Origin: Brachybacterium phenoliresistens
Lineage (GTDB): Bacteria > Actinomycetota > Actinomycetes > Actinomycetales > Dermabacteraceae
DNA: 64,000 nucleotides
Reading direction: 5' to 3'
Assembly: GCF_000576425.1 (NCBI RefSeq)
Contig: NZ_KK069988.1
Coordinates: 41,961 to 105,960, forward strand
Shown: positions 35,630-44,861 of the stretch, piece by piece
How positions within the stretch are numbered: position 1 is the stretch's first letter
How the letters are laid out: every line of letters begins with the position of its first letter
The notes under the pieces: model-generated
Told to the model about the DNA's origin: nothing
Databases searched by the model: none
What the model saw: only the letters and a program-made list of their open reading frames with translations
Translations under genes and position numbers: made by a program

Positions 35630-36948
35630 GCGAGCGCATCCATGACCTCGTCGGCATCGGCATCGGGCCCTTCGGGCTGGGGCTCGCCGCCCTCGCGGAC
35701 CCCCTCGAGGACGTCGACGCGCTCTTCCTCGACCAGGCGGACGGCTTCCGCTGGCACCCCGGGATGATGATCGAGGGCGCCACCATCCAGGTGCCCTTCC
35801 TCGCCGACCTGGTGACCATGGCCGACCCCACCTCGCGCTACTCCTTCCTGGCCTTCCTCAAGGCGACCGGGCGGCTGTACCCCTTCTACATCCGCGAGTC
35901 CTTCTACCCGCTGCGCTCGGAGTACGACGCCTACTGCCGATGGGTCGCCGAGCAGCTGGACACCCTGCGCTGGCGCCGGCGCGTCGTCGCGGTCCAGGAG
36001 TGCGAGGACCATCTGCTGGTGACCGCGGAGGTGCTGGGCGCCGACGGCTCGACCACCGGCATCGAGCAGCATCGGGCCCGGCACGTCGCCCTGGGGCTGG
36101 GCACCGCGCCGGTGCTGCCCGAGGCGCTGGCGTCCCTGGGCGCGGGGGCGGTCCACAGCTCCCGCTACCTCGAGCACCGCGAGGAGCTGCTCGCCGCGGG
36201 CTCGGTGACCGTCGTCGGCAGCGGGCAGTCCGCCGCGGAGATCTACCGCGACCTGCTCGAGGAGGCCGATGCGAGGGGCGTCCGCGTGGACTGGGTGACC
36301 CGCTCCCCGCGCTTCTTCCCGATGGAGTACACGAAGCTCACCCTCGAGATGACCTCGCCGGAGTACACCGACCTGTACCGCTCGCTGCCGCCGGAGCGGC
36401 GGGCGGCGCTCGGGCGCGAGCAGCGCTCGCTGTACAAGGGCATCAGCGGAGATCTGATCGACGAGATCCACGACCTGCTGTACCGCCTTTCCCAGGATGG
36501 CCGGACGCCGGCGACGACCCTGCTCAGCGACGTGGCCGTCACCGACGCCCGGCACGACGCGGACACCGGCGAGCAGGTGCTCACCCTCGAGCACGGCCTG
36601 CTGGGCACCCGGGCCGAGCACCGCACCCGCGCCGTGGTCGCCGCGACCGGCTACCGCGCCGGCGTCCCCGATCTGCTGGGGCCGATGGGGGAGCGGATCC
36701 GCCGCGACGCGCAGGGACGGCTGGACGTGGCCCGCGACTACACCGTCGATGCGGCCGGCCGCATCCACGCCCTCGGCATCGAGGAGCACACCCACGGCGT
36801 CACCGCCCCCGACCTGGGCTTCGGCCCGTGGCGCGCGAGCGTGGTCCTCGCCGCGATCACCGGGCGCGAACCGTATCCCATCGAACGGCGCATCGCCTTC
36901 CAGACCTTCGGCCTGCCCGCCGGCGTCCTCCAGGAGGAGCTCTCATGA
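35626..36948 (+). CDS. desB: Lysine/cadaverine N-hydroxylase (DesB-like)
   Basis: A 440-residue FAD- and NADPH-dependent N-hydroxylating monooxygenase (IucD/DesB group) that makes N-hydroxycadaverine. FAD site GIGIGPFGLGLAAL (residues about 10-24), NADPH site VVGSGQSAAEIYRDL, and C-terminal ATGYRAGVPDLL are clear. Starts inside the desA stop (ATGA) and ends with ATGA into the next gene, so all three genes are translationally coupled. Confidence 0.93.
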   Translation: MSERIHDLVGIGIGPFGLGLAALADPLEDVDALFLDQADGFRWHPGMMIEGATIQVPFLADLVTMADPTSRYSFLAFLKATGRLYPFYIRESFYPLRSEYDAYCRWVAEQLDTLRWRRRVVAVQECEDHLLVTAEVLGADGSTTGIEQHRARHVALGLGTAPVLPEALASLGAGAVHSSRYLEHREELLAAGSVTVVGSGQSAAEIYRDLLEEADARGVRVDWVTRSPRFFPMEYTKLTLEMTSPEYTDLYRSLPPERRAALGREQRSLYKGISGDLIDEIHDLLYRLSQDGRTPATTLLSDVAVTDARHDADTGEQVLTLEHGLLGTRAEHRTRAVVAATGYRAGVPDLLGPMGERIRRDAQGRLDVARDYTVDAAGRIHALGIEEHTHGVTAPDLGFGPWRASVVLAAITGREPYPIERRIAFQTFGLPAGVLQEELS

Positions 36949-39308
36949 CGATCGACCTCACCCCCGTCGACCCCGCCCGCCACGCCGAGCAGGTGCACCG
37001 CTGGCTGGCCGAGGACCGCGCCGTGTTCTGGCAGATGACCCGCCACCGCCCGCCCGAGGTGCGCGAGTACCTCGAGGCGGTCGACGCCGATCCCCGTCAG
37101 GACGGGTGGATCCTCGCCGTGGACGGCGCCGAGCAGGCCTACGTCGAGACGTACGACCCCGCGATCCTCATCCCCGCCGAGCATCTCGCGCCCCGGCCCG
37201 GGGATCTCGGCATGCACCTGCTCATCGGCCCGCCGCAGGGCGACCCCGTCCACGGGTTCACCGCCCGCGTCATGCAGGCCGTGCTGCGGTTCTGCCTCGG
37301 CCCCGTCGCCGAGGGCGGGCTCGGCGCCCAGCGCGTGGTGGTCGAGCCCGATGCGCGCAACACCGCGATCCTCGCCAAGAACGCCGCGGCCGGCTTCCGG
37401 GTCCTGGGGGAGATCGAGCTCGGCGACAAGCGCGCCGTCCTCAGCGTGTGCACCCGGGAGGACTTCGCGGCCTCCCCGCTGGGGGAGGGCACGGACCCCC
37501 ATGCCCACCTCGCGGCCGATGTCGCCGCGACCGCCCACCGGCATCTGCTGGCCAAGGCCATCGCCGAGTTCAGCCACGAGCGCATGCTCGCCCCGCGGCA
37601 CCTGGGCGAGGGGCGCTACGAGCTGGAGCTGCCGGGCGCGGCCTCCCGCTACCGCTTCCGCGCCCGGCTGCTGCCGCTGGAGCACTGGCTGATCGAGGAG
37701 GCCTCCCTCACCCGGCACGACGGGGACCGGGACCTGCCGCTGGACGTGCTCGAGTTCGTCCGCGAGGCCCAGGACCTGCTGGGCCTGCCCGACGCCCTCG
37801 CCTCGACCTACCTCGAAGAGCTCGCCTCCACCTTCGCGAGCACCTGCGCGAAGCTCCATGCCGCCCGCGCCGGGAACCGCCCCACCTCCCCGCAGCTGGT
37901 GGACGCGGACCTGCAGACGGTCGAGGCGGCCATGACCGAGGGGCATCCGGGCTTCCTCGCCGGCAACGGCCGGATCGGCTACGGGCTGTCCGACTACCGT
38001 GCCTACGCCCCCGAGGAGGGACGGCGCACCCGGCTCGTGTGGGTCGCCGCCCGTCGCGCGCTCAGCCACCTGTCCCTCGGCGAGGGGCTCGACGAGCCGG
38101 CGCACCGGGCCACCGCCCTCAGCCCCGAGGAGCAGGATGCCTTCGCCGGGCGTCTGGCCCGGCGCGGGCTGGACCCGGACGACTACCACCTGCTGCCGCT
38201 GCACCCCTGGCAGGCCGAGCATCGCCTGCCCATCACCTTCGCGGCCGACATCGCCCGGGGCGATCTCGTGCCGCTGGGGCCCGGCGGGGACGAGCACCAG
38301 CCCCAGCAGTCCCTGCGCACCTTCTTCAACCGCACCCGGCCGGGGGCGCCGTACGTGAAGGTCGCCCTCGCGATCCAGAACATGGGCTTCCTGCGCGGGC
38401 TCTCCCCGCGCTACATGCGCGACACGCCCGCCATCAACGACTGGGTCGCCGAGCTGGTGCGCGGGGACGCGGAGTTCGCCGCCCGCGGCTTCTCGGTGCT
38501 GCGCGAGCGCTCCGCCCTGGGGTACACCGGGGACGTCTACCACCGCACCCGCGAACCCAACCCCCACCGCAAGATGCTCGCGGCGCTGTGGCGGGAGAGC
38601 CCGGTGCCGCTGCTCGGCCCGGGGGAGCAGGCCATGACCATGGCCGCCCTCCTGCACCGCGACCACACCGGCCGCTCCCTCGTCGGCGAGCTGATCCGCG
38701 CCTCCGGCCTGGACGCCTGCACCTGGGTCGCCGCCTTCCTCGACGCCTACCTGCGCCCGCTGGTGCATGCCCTGCTCGCCCACGAGGTGGTGTTCATGCC
38801 GCACGGCGAGAACCTCATCCTGAGGCTGCGCGACCACCGCGTGGTGGGCGCCTTCCTCAAGGACATCGGCGAGGAGGTCGCCGTCGTGGGCCGCCGCCCG
38901 CTGCCGGAGGTCATCGGCCGGATCCGCGCGCTGAGCACCGGCGCGGAGAAGGCACTGTCCATCCAGACCGACGTCTTCGACGGCGTGCTGCGCCATCTCT
39001 GCGGGATCCTCGAGGCCGACGGCCTGATCCGGGCCGATGCCTTCTGGGGCCTGGTCGCCCAGACGCTGGACGCCTACGAGTCCGACCACCCGAGCCTCGC
39101 CCGAGGACTCGCCGGGGACGTGGACCTGCGCGGGCAGACCTTCGCCCACTCCTGCCTGAACCGTCTCCAGCTGCGCAACACCCTCCAGATGGTCGACCTC
39201 GGCAACCAGGCGGAGTCGCTGCTCTACGCGGGGGAGATGCCGAACCCGGTGGCGCGGGAGAGCGCTGCGACGCGATCGGAGGTGTCCGTGCCCGCCGCCG
39301 GGAGGTAG
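36945..39308 (+). CDS. Fused siderophore acyltransferase and NIS synthetase (DesC-DesD)
   Basis: A 787-residue fusion. Residues 1 to about 175 form a DesC/IucB-type GNAT acyltransferase (GDLGMHLLIGPPQGDPVHGF, VVVEPDARNTAILAKN). Residues from about 188 onward form an IucA/IucC-type NIS synthetase (GHPGFLAGNGRIGYGLSDY, LLPLHPWQAEHRLP, AIQNMGFLRGLSPRYMRD, HGENLILRLRDH, LKDIGEE). In Streptomyces desC and desD are separate genes. The protein would both acylate N-hydroxycadaverine and condense the units. ATG at 36945 overlaps desB (ATGA), with GGAGGAG upstream. The last 85 bp overlap the convergent MmyB-type gene and encode a nonconserved tail (RESAATRSEVSVPAAGR). Confidence 0.92.
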   Translation: MTIDLTPVDPARHAEQVHRWLAEDRAVFWQMTRHRPPEVREYLEAVDADPRQDGWILAVDGAEQAYVETYDPAILIPAEHLAPRPGDLGMHLLIGPPQGDPVHGFTARVMQAVLRFCLGPVAEGGLGAQRVVVEPDARNTAILAKNAAAGFRVLGEIELGDKRAVLSVCTREDFAASPLGEGTDPHAHLAADVAATAHRHLLAKAIAEFSHERMLAPRHLGEGRYELELPGAASRYRFRARLLPLEHWLIEEASLTRHDGDRDLPLDVLEFVREAQDLLGLPDALASTYLEELASTFASTCAKLHAARAGNRPTSPQLVDADLQTVEAAMTEGHPGFLAGNGRIGYGLSDYRAYAPEEGRRTRLVWVAARRALSHLSLGEGLDEPAHRATALSPEEQDAFAGRLARRGLDPDDYHLLPLHPWQAEHRLPITFAADIARGDLVPLGPGGDEHQPQQSLRTFFNRTRPGAPYVKVALAIQNMGFLRGLSPRYMRDTPAINDWVAELVRGDAEFAARGFSVLRERSALGYTGDVYHRTREPNPHRKMLAALWRESPVPLLGPGEQAMTMAALLHRDHTGRSLVGELIRASGLDACTWVAAFLDAYLRPLVHALLAHEVVFMPHGENLILRLRDHRVVGAFLKDIGEEVAVVGRRPLPEVIGRIRALSTGAEKALSIQTDVFDGVLRHLCGILEADGLIRADAFWGLVAQTLDAYESDHPSLARGLAGDVDLRGQTFAHSCLNRLQLRNTLQMVDLGNQAESLLYAGEMPNPVARESAATRSEVSVPAAGR

Positions 39309-40084
39309 CTGATGATCCGCAGCTCGGGCACGTCCTGAGGGAGCACGTTGACCTGCTCGAACTCGAGGTGCCCGGCCACGGGATGCTCGAACTGGCGGCG
39401 GCGGGAGGTGAAGCGCTCGACGGCGTGCGCATCCCAGGCGCGCGCGAACTCGGGACTCGTCGCGCGCAGGTGCTGGACCAGGCGCACGTGCTGCGGGCCG
39501 CCGATGCGGCCGCCGGACTCGGCGCGGTACTCCGCGAGGAACTGCGCGCTGGTCAGCTCCCACTGGGGGAGCATGGCGCGCACGCGCTCGTCCAGGAAGA
39601 TCAGCAGCAGCAGGTTCCGCTCCGTCGGCGGAGTGTCCAGCACTCCGGGGAACAGACCCTGGTAGGCGGTGTTCCACGCCGCCACGTCCCAGTGCGGGGT
39701 GAGGGCGAAGGCGGGCGCCGGGTCCAGGGCGTCCAGCAGGAGCTGCACATGCGCGGGGACCGGCTCCGGCTCGCTGAGCTCCGGCCGGGGGTTCGGGGCG
39801 AATCCGGCCAGGCCCAGCACGTAGTCGTGCTCCGCCTCGGTGAGGTGGAGGTTCACCGCGATCGCGTCGATCACCTGCCGGGAGGGGTTGATGTCCCGGC
39901 CCTGCTCGAGCCAGGTGTACCAGGTGACCGAGACGCCGGAGAGGAACGCGATCTCCTCGCGCCGCAGCCCGGTGGTGCGCCCGCGGCCCACCGGCGGCAG
40001 GTCGTAGTCCGCGCGCACGGCGGCACCCCGCCGGTCGCGCAGGAAGGTCCCCAGCTCCGAGCGCCGCGCCTGGTCCATCGACAT
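39224..40084 (-). CDS. XRE regulator with MmyB-like ligand domain
   Basis: A 286-residue regulator: N-terminal helix-turn-helix (about 10-75, RTTGLRREEIAFLSGVSVTWYTWLEQG) and a C-terminal MmyB-like PAS-type domain (about 105-270, PAFALTPHWDVAAWN), a family that may bind fatty acids. TAGTTT on the minus strand (40096-40091) is 6 nt before the ATG with no Shine-Dalgarno (leaderless). A 13-bp palindrome lies just upstream. Its 3' end overlaps desC-desD by 85 bp on the opposite strand, so transcription of the siderophore operon would produce antisense RNA. Targets unknown. Confidence 0.9.
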   Translation of the reverse strand: MSMDQARRSELGTFLRDRRGAAVRADYDLPPVGRGRTTGLRREEIAFLSGVSVTWYTWLEQGRDINPSRQVIDAIAVNLHLTEAEHDYVLGLAGFAPNPRPELSEPEPVPAHVQLLLDALDPAPAFALTPHWDVAAWNTAYQGLFPGVLDTPPTERNLLLLIFLDERVRAMLPQWELTSAQFLAEYRAESGGRIGGPQHVRLVQHLRATSPEFARAWDAHAVERFTSRRRQFEHPVAGHLEFEQVNVLPQDVPELRIISYLPAAGTDTSDRVAALSRATGFGISPA

Positions 40085-40105
40085 GCCTGAAAACTATCAC
40101 CTTCA

Positions 40106-40118
40106 CCACTAGTAGTGG
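40106..40118. promoter_or_regulatory. Palindrome upstream of the MmyB-type regulator
   Basis: CCACTAGTAGTGG is a perfect palindrome around a central G, located about 10 bp upstream of the regulator's -10 (40096-40091), where the -35 would be, and 32 bp before the ilvD -10 on the other strand. Probably the autoregulatory operator of the XRE protein. Confidence 0.5.
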
Positions 40119-40162
40119 CAGGCTCTTGGTGCCGCGCGCGCGGGCGTGGCCTAATGGTCACC

Positions 40163-41995
40163 ATGCCCCAGCTTCGCTCCCGCACCTCGACCCACGGCCG
40201 CAACATGGCCGGCGCCCGCGCCCTGTGGCGCGCCACCGGCATGGAGACCTCGGACTTCGGGAAGCCGATCATCGCGATCGCCAACTCGTACACCCAGTTC
40301 GTCCCCGGCCACGTCCACCTCAAGAACATGGGCGACCTCGTCGCCGGAGCGGTGAAGGAGGCGGGCGGCATCGCCCGCGAGTTCAACACCATCGCCGTGG
40401 ACGACGGGATCGCCATGGGCCACGGCGGCATGCTCTACTCGCTGCCCAGCCGCGATGTCATCGCCGACAGCGTGGAGTACATGGTCAACGCCCACTGCGC
40501 CGATGCGATCGTGTGCATCTCCAACTGCGACAAGATCACCCCCGGCATGCTCATGGCCGGCATGCGCCTGAACATCCCGGTCATCTTCGTCTCGGGCGGG
40601 CCGATGGAGTCCGGCAAGCCCGTCGAGGGCGTGGTCGACCACCGCCTGGACCTCGTGGACGCGATCGCCCTGTCGGTGGACGACTCGGTCACCGACGCCC
40701 AGCTCGCCGAGATCGAGGACAACGCTTGCCCGACCTGCGGCTCCTGCTCGGGCATGTTCACCGCGAACTCCATGAACTGCCTCACCGAGGCGCTGGGCCT
40801 GTCCCTGCCGGGCAACGGCACGACGCTGGCCACCCACGCCCTGCGCAAGGAGCTGTTCCTGCGCGCGGGCCGCACCATCGTCGAGATGTGCCGGCGCTAC
40901 TACGGCGAGGACGACGAGTCCGTGCTGCCGCGCAACATCGCCACCAAGGCCGCGTTCACCAACGCCATGAGCCTGGACGTCGCCATGGGCGGCTCCACCA
41001 ACACGGTGCTGCACATCCTCGCCGCCGCCATCGAGGGCGAGATCGACTTCGGCCTGGAGGACATCGACCGGCTCTCCCGCTCGGTGCCGTGCCTGTCCAA
41101 GGTCGCGCCCAACGGCACCGCCCACATCGAGGACGTCCACCGCGCCGGAGGCATCCCCGCCATCCTCGGCGAGCTGGACCGCGCCGGTCTGCTGGACCAC
41201 TCCGTCCACTCCGTGCACTCCCCGGACCTGCAGAGCTGGCTCGCCGACTGGGACATCCGCGGCGGCAGCGTCACGAAGGAGGCCCGCGCCTTCTTCCACG
41301 CGGCCCCCGGCGGCGTGCGCACCACGCAGGCGTTCTCGACCACGAACATGTGGGAGGAGCTGGACGTCGACGGCGAGAACGGCGTGATCCGCTCGGTCCC
41401 GAACGCCTTCACCAAGGACGGCGGGCTGTGCGTGCTCAAGGGCAACCTCGCCGAGGACGGCGCGATCATCAAGACCGCCGGCATCACCGAGGACCTGTTC
41501 CACTTCGAGGGCACCGCCGTGGTCTGCGAGTCCCAGGAGGAGGCGGTCCAGAAGATCCTCGACAAGACCGTCAAGGCGGGGGACATCGTCGTGATCCGCT
41601 TCGAGGGCCCCCAGGGCGGCCCCGGCATGCAGGAGATGCTCTACCCGACGTCCTTCCTCAAGGGGCGGGGCCTGGGCAAGGCGTGCGCCCTCATCACCGA
41701 CGGCCGCTTCTCCGGCGGCACCAGCGGCGTGTCCATCGGCCACATCTCCCCGGAGGCCTCCGAGGGCGGCACCATCGGCCTCGTCGAGGACGGGGACCGC
41801 ATCATCCTCGACGTCGACAAGCGCCTGCTCCAGCTGGACGTGCCGCAGGAGGAGCTGGACCGCCGCCGCGCGGCCCGGGGACCCCTGCCCTGGCGTCCGA
41901 AGAACCGCGAGCGCCAGGTCAGCCAGGCGCTGAAGGTCTACGCCCATCTGGTGCGCTCGGCGACCTACGGCGCCACCCGCCGGCCGCTGGACTGA
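40163..41995 (+). CDS. ilvD: Dihydroxy-acid dehydratase IlvD
   Basis: A 610-residue Fe-S dehydratase that makes the 2-keto acid precursors of valine, leucine and isoleucine. Cluster cysteines are visible in CISNCDKI and [14 protein letters not shown]. Length and the C-terminal [15 protein letters not shown] match the Escherichia coli-type subfamily. CCTAAT (40150-40155) lies 7 nt before the ATG at 40163, suggesting a leaderless mRNA; an in-frame ATG at 40154 is less likely. It is transcribed apart from ilvBNC and overlaps the convergent epoxide hydrolase by 31 bp. Confidence 0.96.
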   Translation: MPQLRSRTSTHGRNMAGARALWRATGMETSDFGKPIIAIANSYTQFVPGHVHLKNMGDLVAGAVKEAGGIAREFNTIAVDDGIAMGHGGMLYSLPSRDVIADSVEYMVNAHCADAIVCISNCDKITPGMLMAGMRLNIPVIFVSGGPMESGKPVEGVVDHRLDLVDAIALSVDDSVTDAQLAEIEDNACPTCGSCSGMFTANSMNCLTEALGLSLPGNGTTLATHALRKELFLRAGRTIVEMCRRYYGEDDESVLPRNIATKAAFTNAMSLDVAMGGSTNTVLHILAAAIEGEIDFGLEDIDRLSRSVPCLSKVAPNGTAHIEDVHRAGGIPAILGELDRAGLLDHSVHSVHSPDLQSWLADWDIRGGSVTKEARAFFHAAPGGVRTTQAFSTTNMWEELDVDGENGVIRSVPNAFTKDGGLCVLKGNLAEDGAIIKTAGITEDLFHFEGTAVVCESQEEAVQKILDKTVKAGDIVVIRFEGPQGGPGMQEMLYPTSFLKGRGLGKACALITDGRFSGGTSGVSIGHISPEASEGGTIGLVEDGDRIILDVDKRLLQLDVPQEELDRRRAARGPLPWRPKNRERQVSQALKVYAHLVRSATYGATRRPLD

Positions 41996-43152
41996 GCGGC
42001 CAGCACCGCCGCAAGGCCCTCCCGGAGGTCCGAGACGAAGTGCTCGGGAACCTCGAGCGAGGGGAAGTGCCCTCCGGCCTCGGGCGTGCACCAGCGGACG
42101 ATCCTCCGGCAGCGCACCTCCGCCCACGGCCGGGGGCACTTCTCGATGTCTGCCGGGTACATCGTGATCGCGGCCGGGACGTGCACGCGCAGCTCCGGGT
42201 CCATCGCGCTGTGGCTCTCGGCGTAGATGCGTGCGGCCGATGCGCCGGTGCGCGTCAGCCAGTACAGGGTCACGTCGTCCAGGAGACGGTCGCGAGACAT
42301 CGTCTCGAACGGGCTGTCGTGGGTGTCGGACCATTCGGCGAATTTATCGAGGAGCCAGGCGAGCAGACCCACCGGCGAGTCCACGAGCGCATATCCGATG
42401 GTCTGAGGACGGGCCGCCTGCTGCTTCGCGTACGCGCCCCGCGGACCACGGTAGAAGTCCCGGGTCTGCTGCGCCCAGTCCCGCTCCTCGCGCGTCAGCC
42501 CGTCGAGGGACAGCCCGGGCGGGGCGTCGGCGAAGGTGGTGTGGATGCCCAGGACATGCTCGGGGAACCGCCCGGCCAGAACCGTGGTGATGTTCCCGCC
42601 CCAGTCGCCGCCATGGGCGAGGAAGCGGTCGTAGCCGAGGCGGCCCATCAGCTCGACCCAGGCCGCGGCGATCCTCTCCGTCCCCCAGCCCGGGGCGGCG
42701 GGCCGGTCGCTGAAGCCGAAGCCCGGCAGCGACGGGACGACGACATGGAAGGCCGGGGCGTCCGGATCGCGGGGCTGCGCCAGCTCCTCCACGAGGTGCG
42801 CGAACTCCGCGATGCTGCCCGGCCAGCCGTGGGTCAGGATCAGCGGCACGGCGTCCGCATGGGATGACCGGCGGTGCAGGACGTGGATCCCCAGGCCGTC
42901 GATGATCGTGCGGAACTGGCCGATCCGGTCCAGGCGGTCCTCGAAGGCCCGCCAGTCGTAGCCGGTGCGCCAATGCTCGACCAGGGCGGTGAGATCGGCG
43001 AGGGGGACTCCCTGGCTCCAGCGTCCCGGTCCGGGCGGGGCACCGGCCACCGTCTCGGGCTCGGGCAGACGCGCTGCGGCGAGCCGGGAGCGCAGGTCCT
43101 CGAGGTCCGCCTCGGGGGCGCGGAAGGAGAAGGGGTGCACGGCGGCGTCCAT
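41965..43152 (-). CDS. Epoxide hydrolase (EHN-type alpha/beta hydrolase)
   Basis: A 395-residue enzyme with the EHN N-terminal domain ([24 protein letters not shown]) and an alpha/beta hydrolase fold: oxyanion motif ILTHGWPGS, nucleophile in [11 protein letters not shown] (Asp), the cap with Tyr-rich [11 protein letters not shown] and the C-terminal GGHFPSLE histidine. Probably hydrolyses an epoxide to a diol; the natural substrate is unknown. It follows the siroheme fusion gene by 23 bp on the same strand, but TACGGT 8 nt before the ATG may give it its own leaderless promoter. Confidence 0.9.
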   Translation of the reverse strand: MDAAVHPFSFRAPEADLEDLRSRLAAARLPEPETVAGAPPGPGRWSQGVPLADLTALVEHWRTGYDWRAFEDRLDRIGQFRTIIDGLGIHVLHRRSSHADAVPLILTHGWPGSIAEFAHLVEELAQPRDPDAPAFHVVVPSLPGFGFSDRPAAPGWGTERIAAAWVELMGRLGYDRFLAHGGDWGGNITTVLAGRFPEHVLGIHTTFADAPPGLSLDGLTREERDWAQQTRDFYRGPRGAYAKQQAARPQTIGYALVDSPVGLLAWLLDKFAEWSDTHDSPFETMSRDRLLDDVTLYWLTRTGASAARIYAESHSAMDPELRVHVPAAITMYPADIEKCPRPWAEVRCRRIVRWCTPEAGGHFPSLEVPEHFVSDLREGLAAVLAAQSSGRRVAP

Positions 43153-43175
43153 GGCACTCGACCGTACCCGGCGCG

Positions 43176-44759
43176 TCAGGCTCCGAGCACCGCCTGGTAG
43201 CGGTCCACGACGACCTCGGCCACCAGCGGATGATCGCCCAGGGGGCCGGCCAGGACATCGGCCCCGGCGTGCTCGAGCAGTCCGTGGAAGTAGCCGGGGG
43301 CCAGGAGGTAGTTCGCGAGCGCGACGCGGCGGCCCTCCGCCCTGGCGGCGGCCACGGCCTCGGGGACCGAGGGGCTCGCCGCGGCGATGTGGGCGAGGGT
43401 CACCGGCCGCTCGAGGTGCTCGGAGAGCAGCGCGGCCATCTCCTCGGCCATCGCCTGGCCGGCCGGGTCGCGGGTGCCGGCCGCGGCCATCACCACGGCG
43501 TCCCCGGCGCGGGCCCCCGCCTCCTGCAGGCGCTGGCCCATCACCTCGGCGAGGCGCCGGTCCGGGCCCATCGGCGCGGCGGCGACCGCATCGCGGCCGG
43601 CGACGGCGTCGGCGATGTCATGGCCCACGTGGATCCCGGTGGACAGCAGCAGCGGCACCACCACCGCGGCGGCGATGCCCTCGGACTCCCGGGTGCGGAT
43701 CTCGCCGCGCGGCGGGGCGAGGGAGCGCACGACGTCCACGAGGTCGGGCGACTGCACGTCCACGTAGGCCTCGCGCAGGGGGACGTCCGGCAGCTGCTCG
43801 CGCACCCGCATCATGAGCGCGCGCACCACGTCGCGTCCTTCCCGGGAGCGGGTGCCGTGCGCGCAGGCGATGAGATAGGGGGCGCTCGGGACCTCGGGCG
43901 CGCCGGGGGCGGCGGGCCCGGGCTCGACCGCCTCGCGGCCCGAGCCGTGCGACGGCCCGGGTTCCTCGTGGGGTGCGAGGAAGCCGGCCGCCGCGGTGCG
44001 GCCCACCACGATCACGGCGGGGGAGGCGATGCCCTCGCGGCGGGCGACCTCGACGATGGTGCCGAGGGTCCCGCGGGCCTCGCGCTGGCCGGGCAGCGTC
44101 GCCTCCTGCACGATGGCGACCGGGGTGTGCGGGTCGATGCCGCTCAGCAGCGCCTGCGACACGAGCCGGGGCAGCCACTCGACGCCCATCATGAGCACGG
44201 TGGTGGTGCCCGGGTCCGCCAGGGCGGCGAGATCGGCGGGTCCCAGGTCCCCGTGGGCGTTGACGATGTGGGCGGCGACGGCGGTGCCGCGATGCGTCAG
44301 GGGCACGTCCCCGGCGGCGGGGCCGGCGATCGCCGAGGTCACCCCGGGCACGACCTGCACCGGGATCCCGGCCGCGCGGCAGGCGAGGACCTCCTCGCCT
44401 CCGCGGCCCAGCACGAAGGGGTCCCCGCCCTTGAGGCGCACCACGCGGTGCCCGGCCGATGCCGTGCGCACCAGCAGCTCGCCGATGGCCCGCTGCGGCA
44501 GCGAATGGCGGCCGGGGGCCTTGCCGACCTCGATCACCTCGACGCCCTCTCCCAGCATGTCGGCGAGGTCCCGCGGCCCGAGACGGTCGACCACGACGAC
44601 ATCGGCCTGGCGCAGCAGGGCGAGGCCGCGCACGGTGATGAGGTCCAGGGCGCCCGGCCCGCCGCCGACGAGGGCGACCTCGCCGTCCCCGAGGCGGGCG
44701 CCGCTGAGGGCGGCGGGGTCCAGCGGGTCGAGGGCGTCGGGGCGGGGCGATGCGGTCAC
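43176..44759 (-). CDS. Fused uroporphyrinogen-III C-methyltransferase and sirohydrochlorin chelatase-like protein
   Basis: A 527-residue two-domain protein. Residues about 25-270 are a SUMT (CobA/CysG-A type): VALVGGGPGALDLITVRG, VVRLKGGDPFVLGRGGEE, PGVTSAIAGPA. After a Pro/Gly linker (about 270-300), residues 300-527 resemble CbiX/SirB chelatases (IACAHGTRSREGRDVV, LLSTGIHVGHDIADAV). It would make precorrin-2 and insert iron to form siroheme for the sulfite reductase; the precorrin-2 dehydrogenase step is missing from the protein and window. GTG start at 44759 with GAGGAC upstream. A hairpin separates it from the upstream exporter gene. Confidence 0.9.
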   Translation of the reverse strand: MTASPRPDALDPLDPAALSGARLGDGEVALVGGGPGALDLITVRGLALLRQADVVVVDRLGPRDLADMLGEGVEVIEVGKAPGRHSLPQRAIGELLVRTASAGHRVVRLKGGDPFVLGRGGEEVLACRAAGIPVQVVPGVTSAIAGPAAGDVPLTHRGTAVAAHIVNAHGDLGPADLAALADPGTTTVLMMGVEWLPRLVSQALLSGIDPHTPVAIVQEATLPGQREARGTLGTIVEVARREGIASPAVIVVGRTAAAGFLAPHEEPGPSHGSGREAVEPGPAAPGAPEVPSAPYLIACAHGTRSREGRDVVRALMMRVREQLPDVPLREAYVDVQSPDLVDVVRSLAPPRGEIRTRESEGIAAAVVVPLLLSTGIHVGHDIADAVAGRDAVAAAPMGPDRRLAEVMGQRLQEAGARAGDAVVMAAAGTRDPAGQAMAEEMAALLSEHLERPVTLAHIAAASPSVPEAVAAARAEGRRVALANYLLAPGYFHGLLEHAGADVLAGPLGDHPLVAEVVVDRYQAVLGA

Positions 44760-44829
44760 GGGTGTCCTCGCAGGGGTCGGGGGCCGGGTGGGGGAACAGT
44801 ATCCGGGCTCGGCGCTCGGCCGCGCCCCG

Positions 44830-44851
44830 GATCAGGGGGAGGACCCTGATC
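44830..44851. terminator. Hairpin between the TauE-type gene and the siroheme fusion gene
   Basis: GATCAGGG and CCCTGATC form a perfect 8-bp stem with a 6-nt loop, 10 bp past the stop of the exporter gene on the minus strand. Without a T run it may be a partial terminator or processing site that lowers expression of the downstream siroheme gene. Confidence 0.5.
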
Positions 44852-44861
44852 GTGACCTGGG

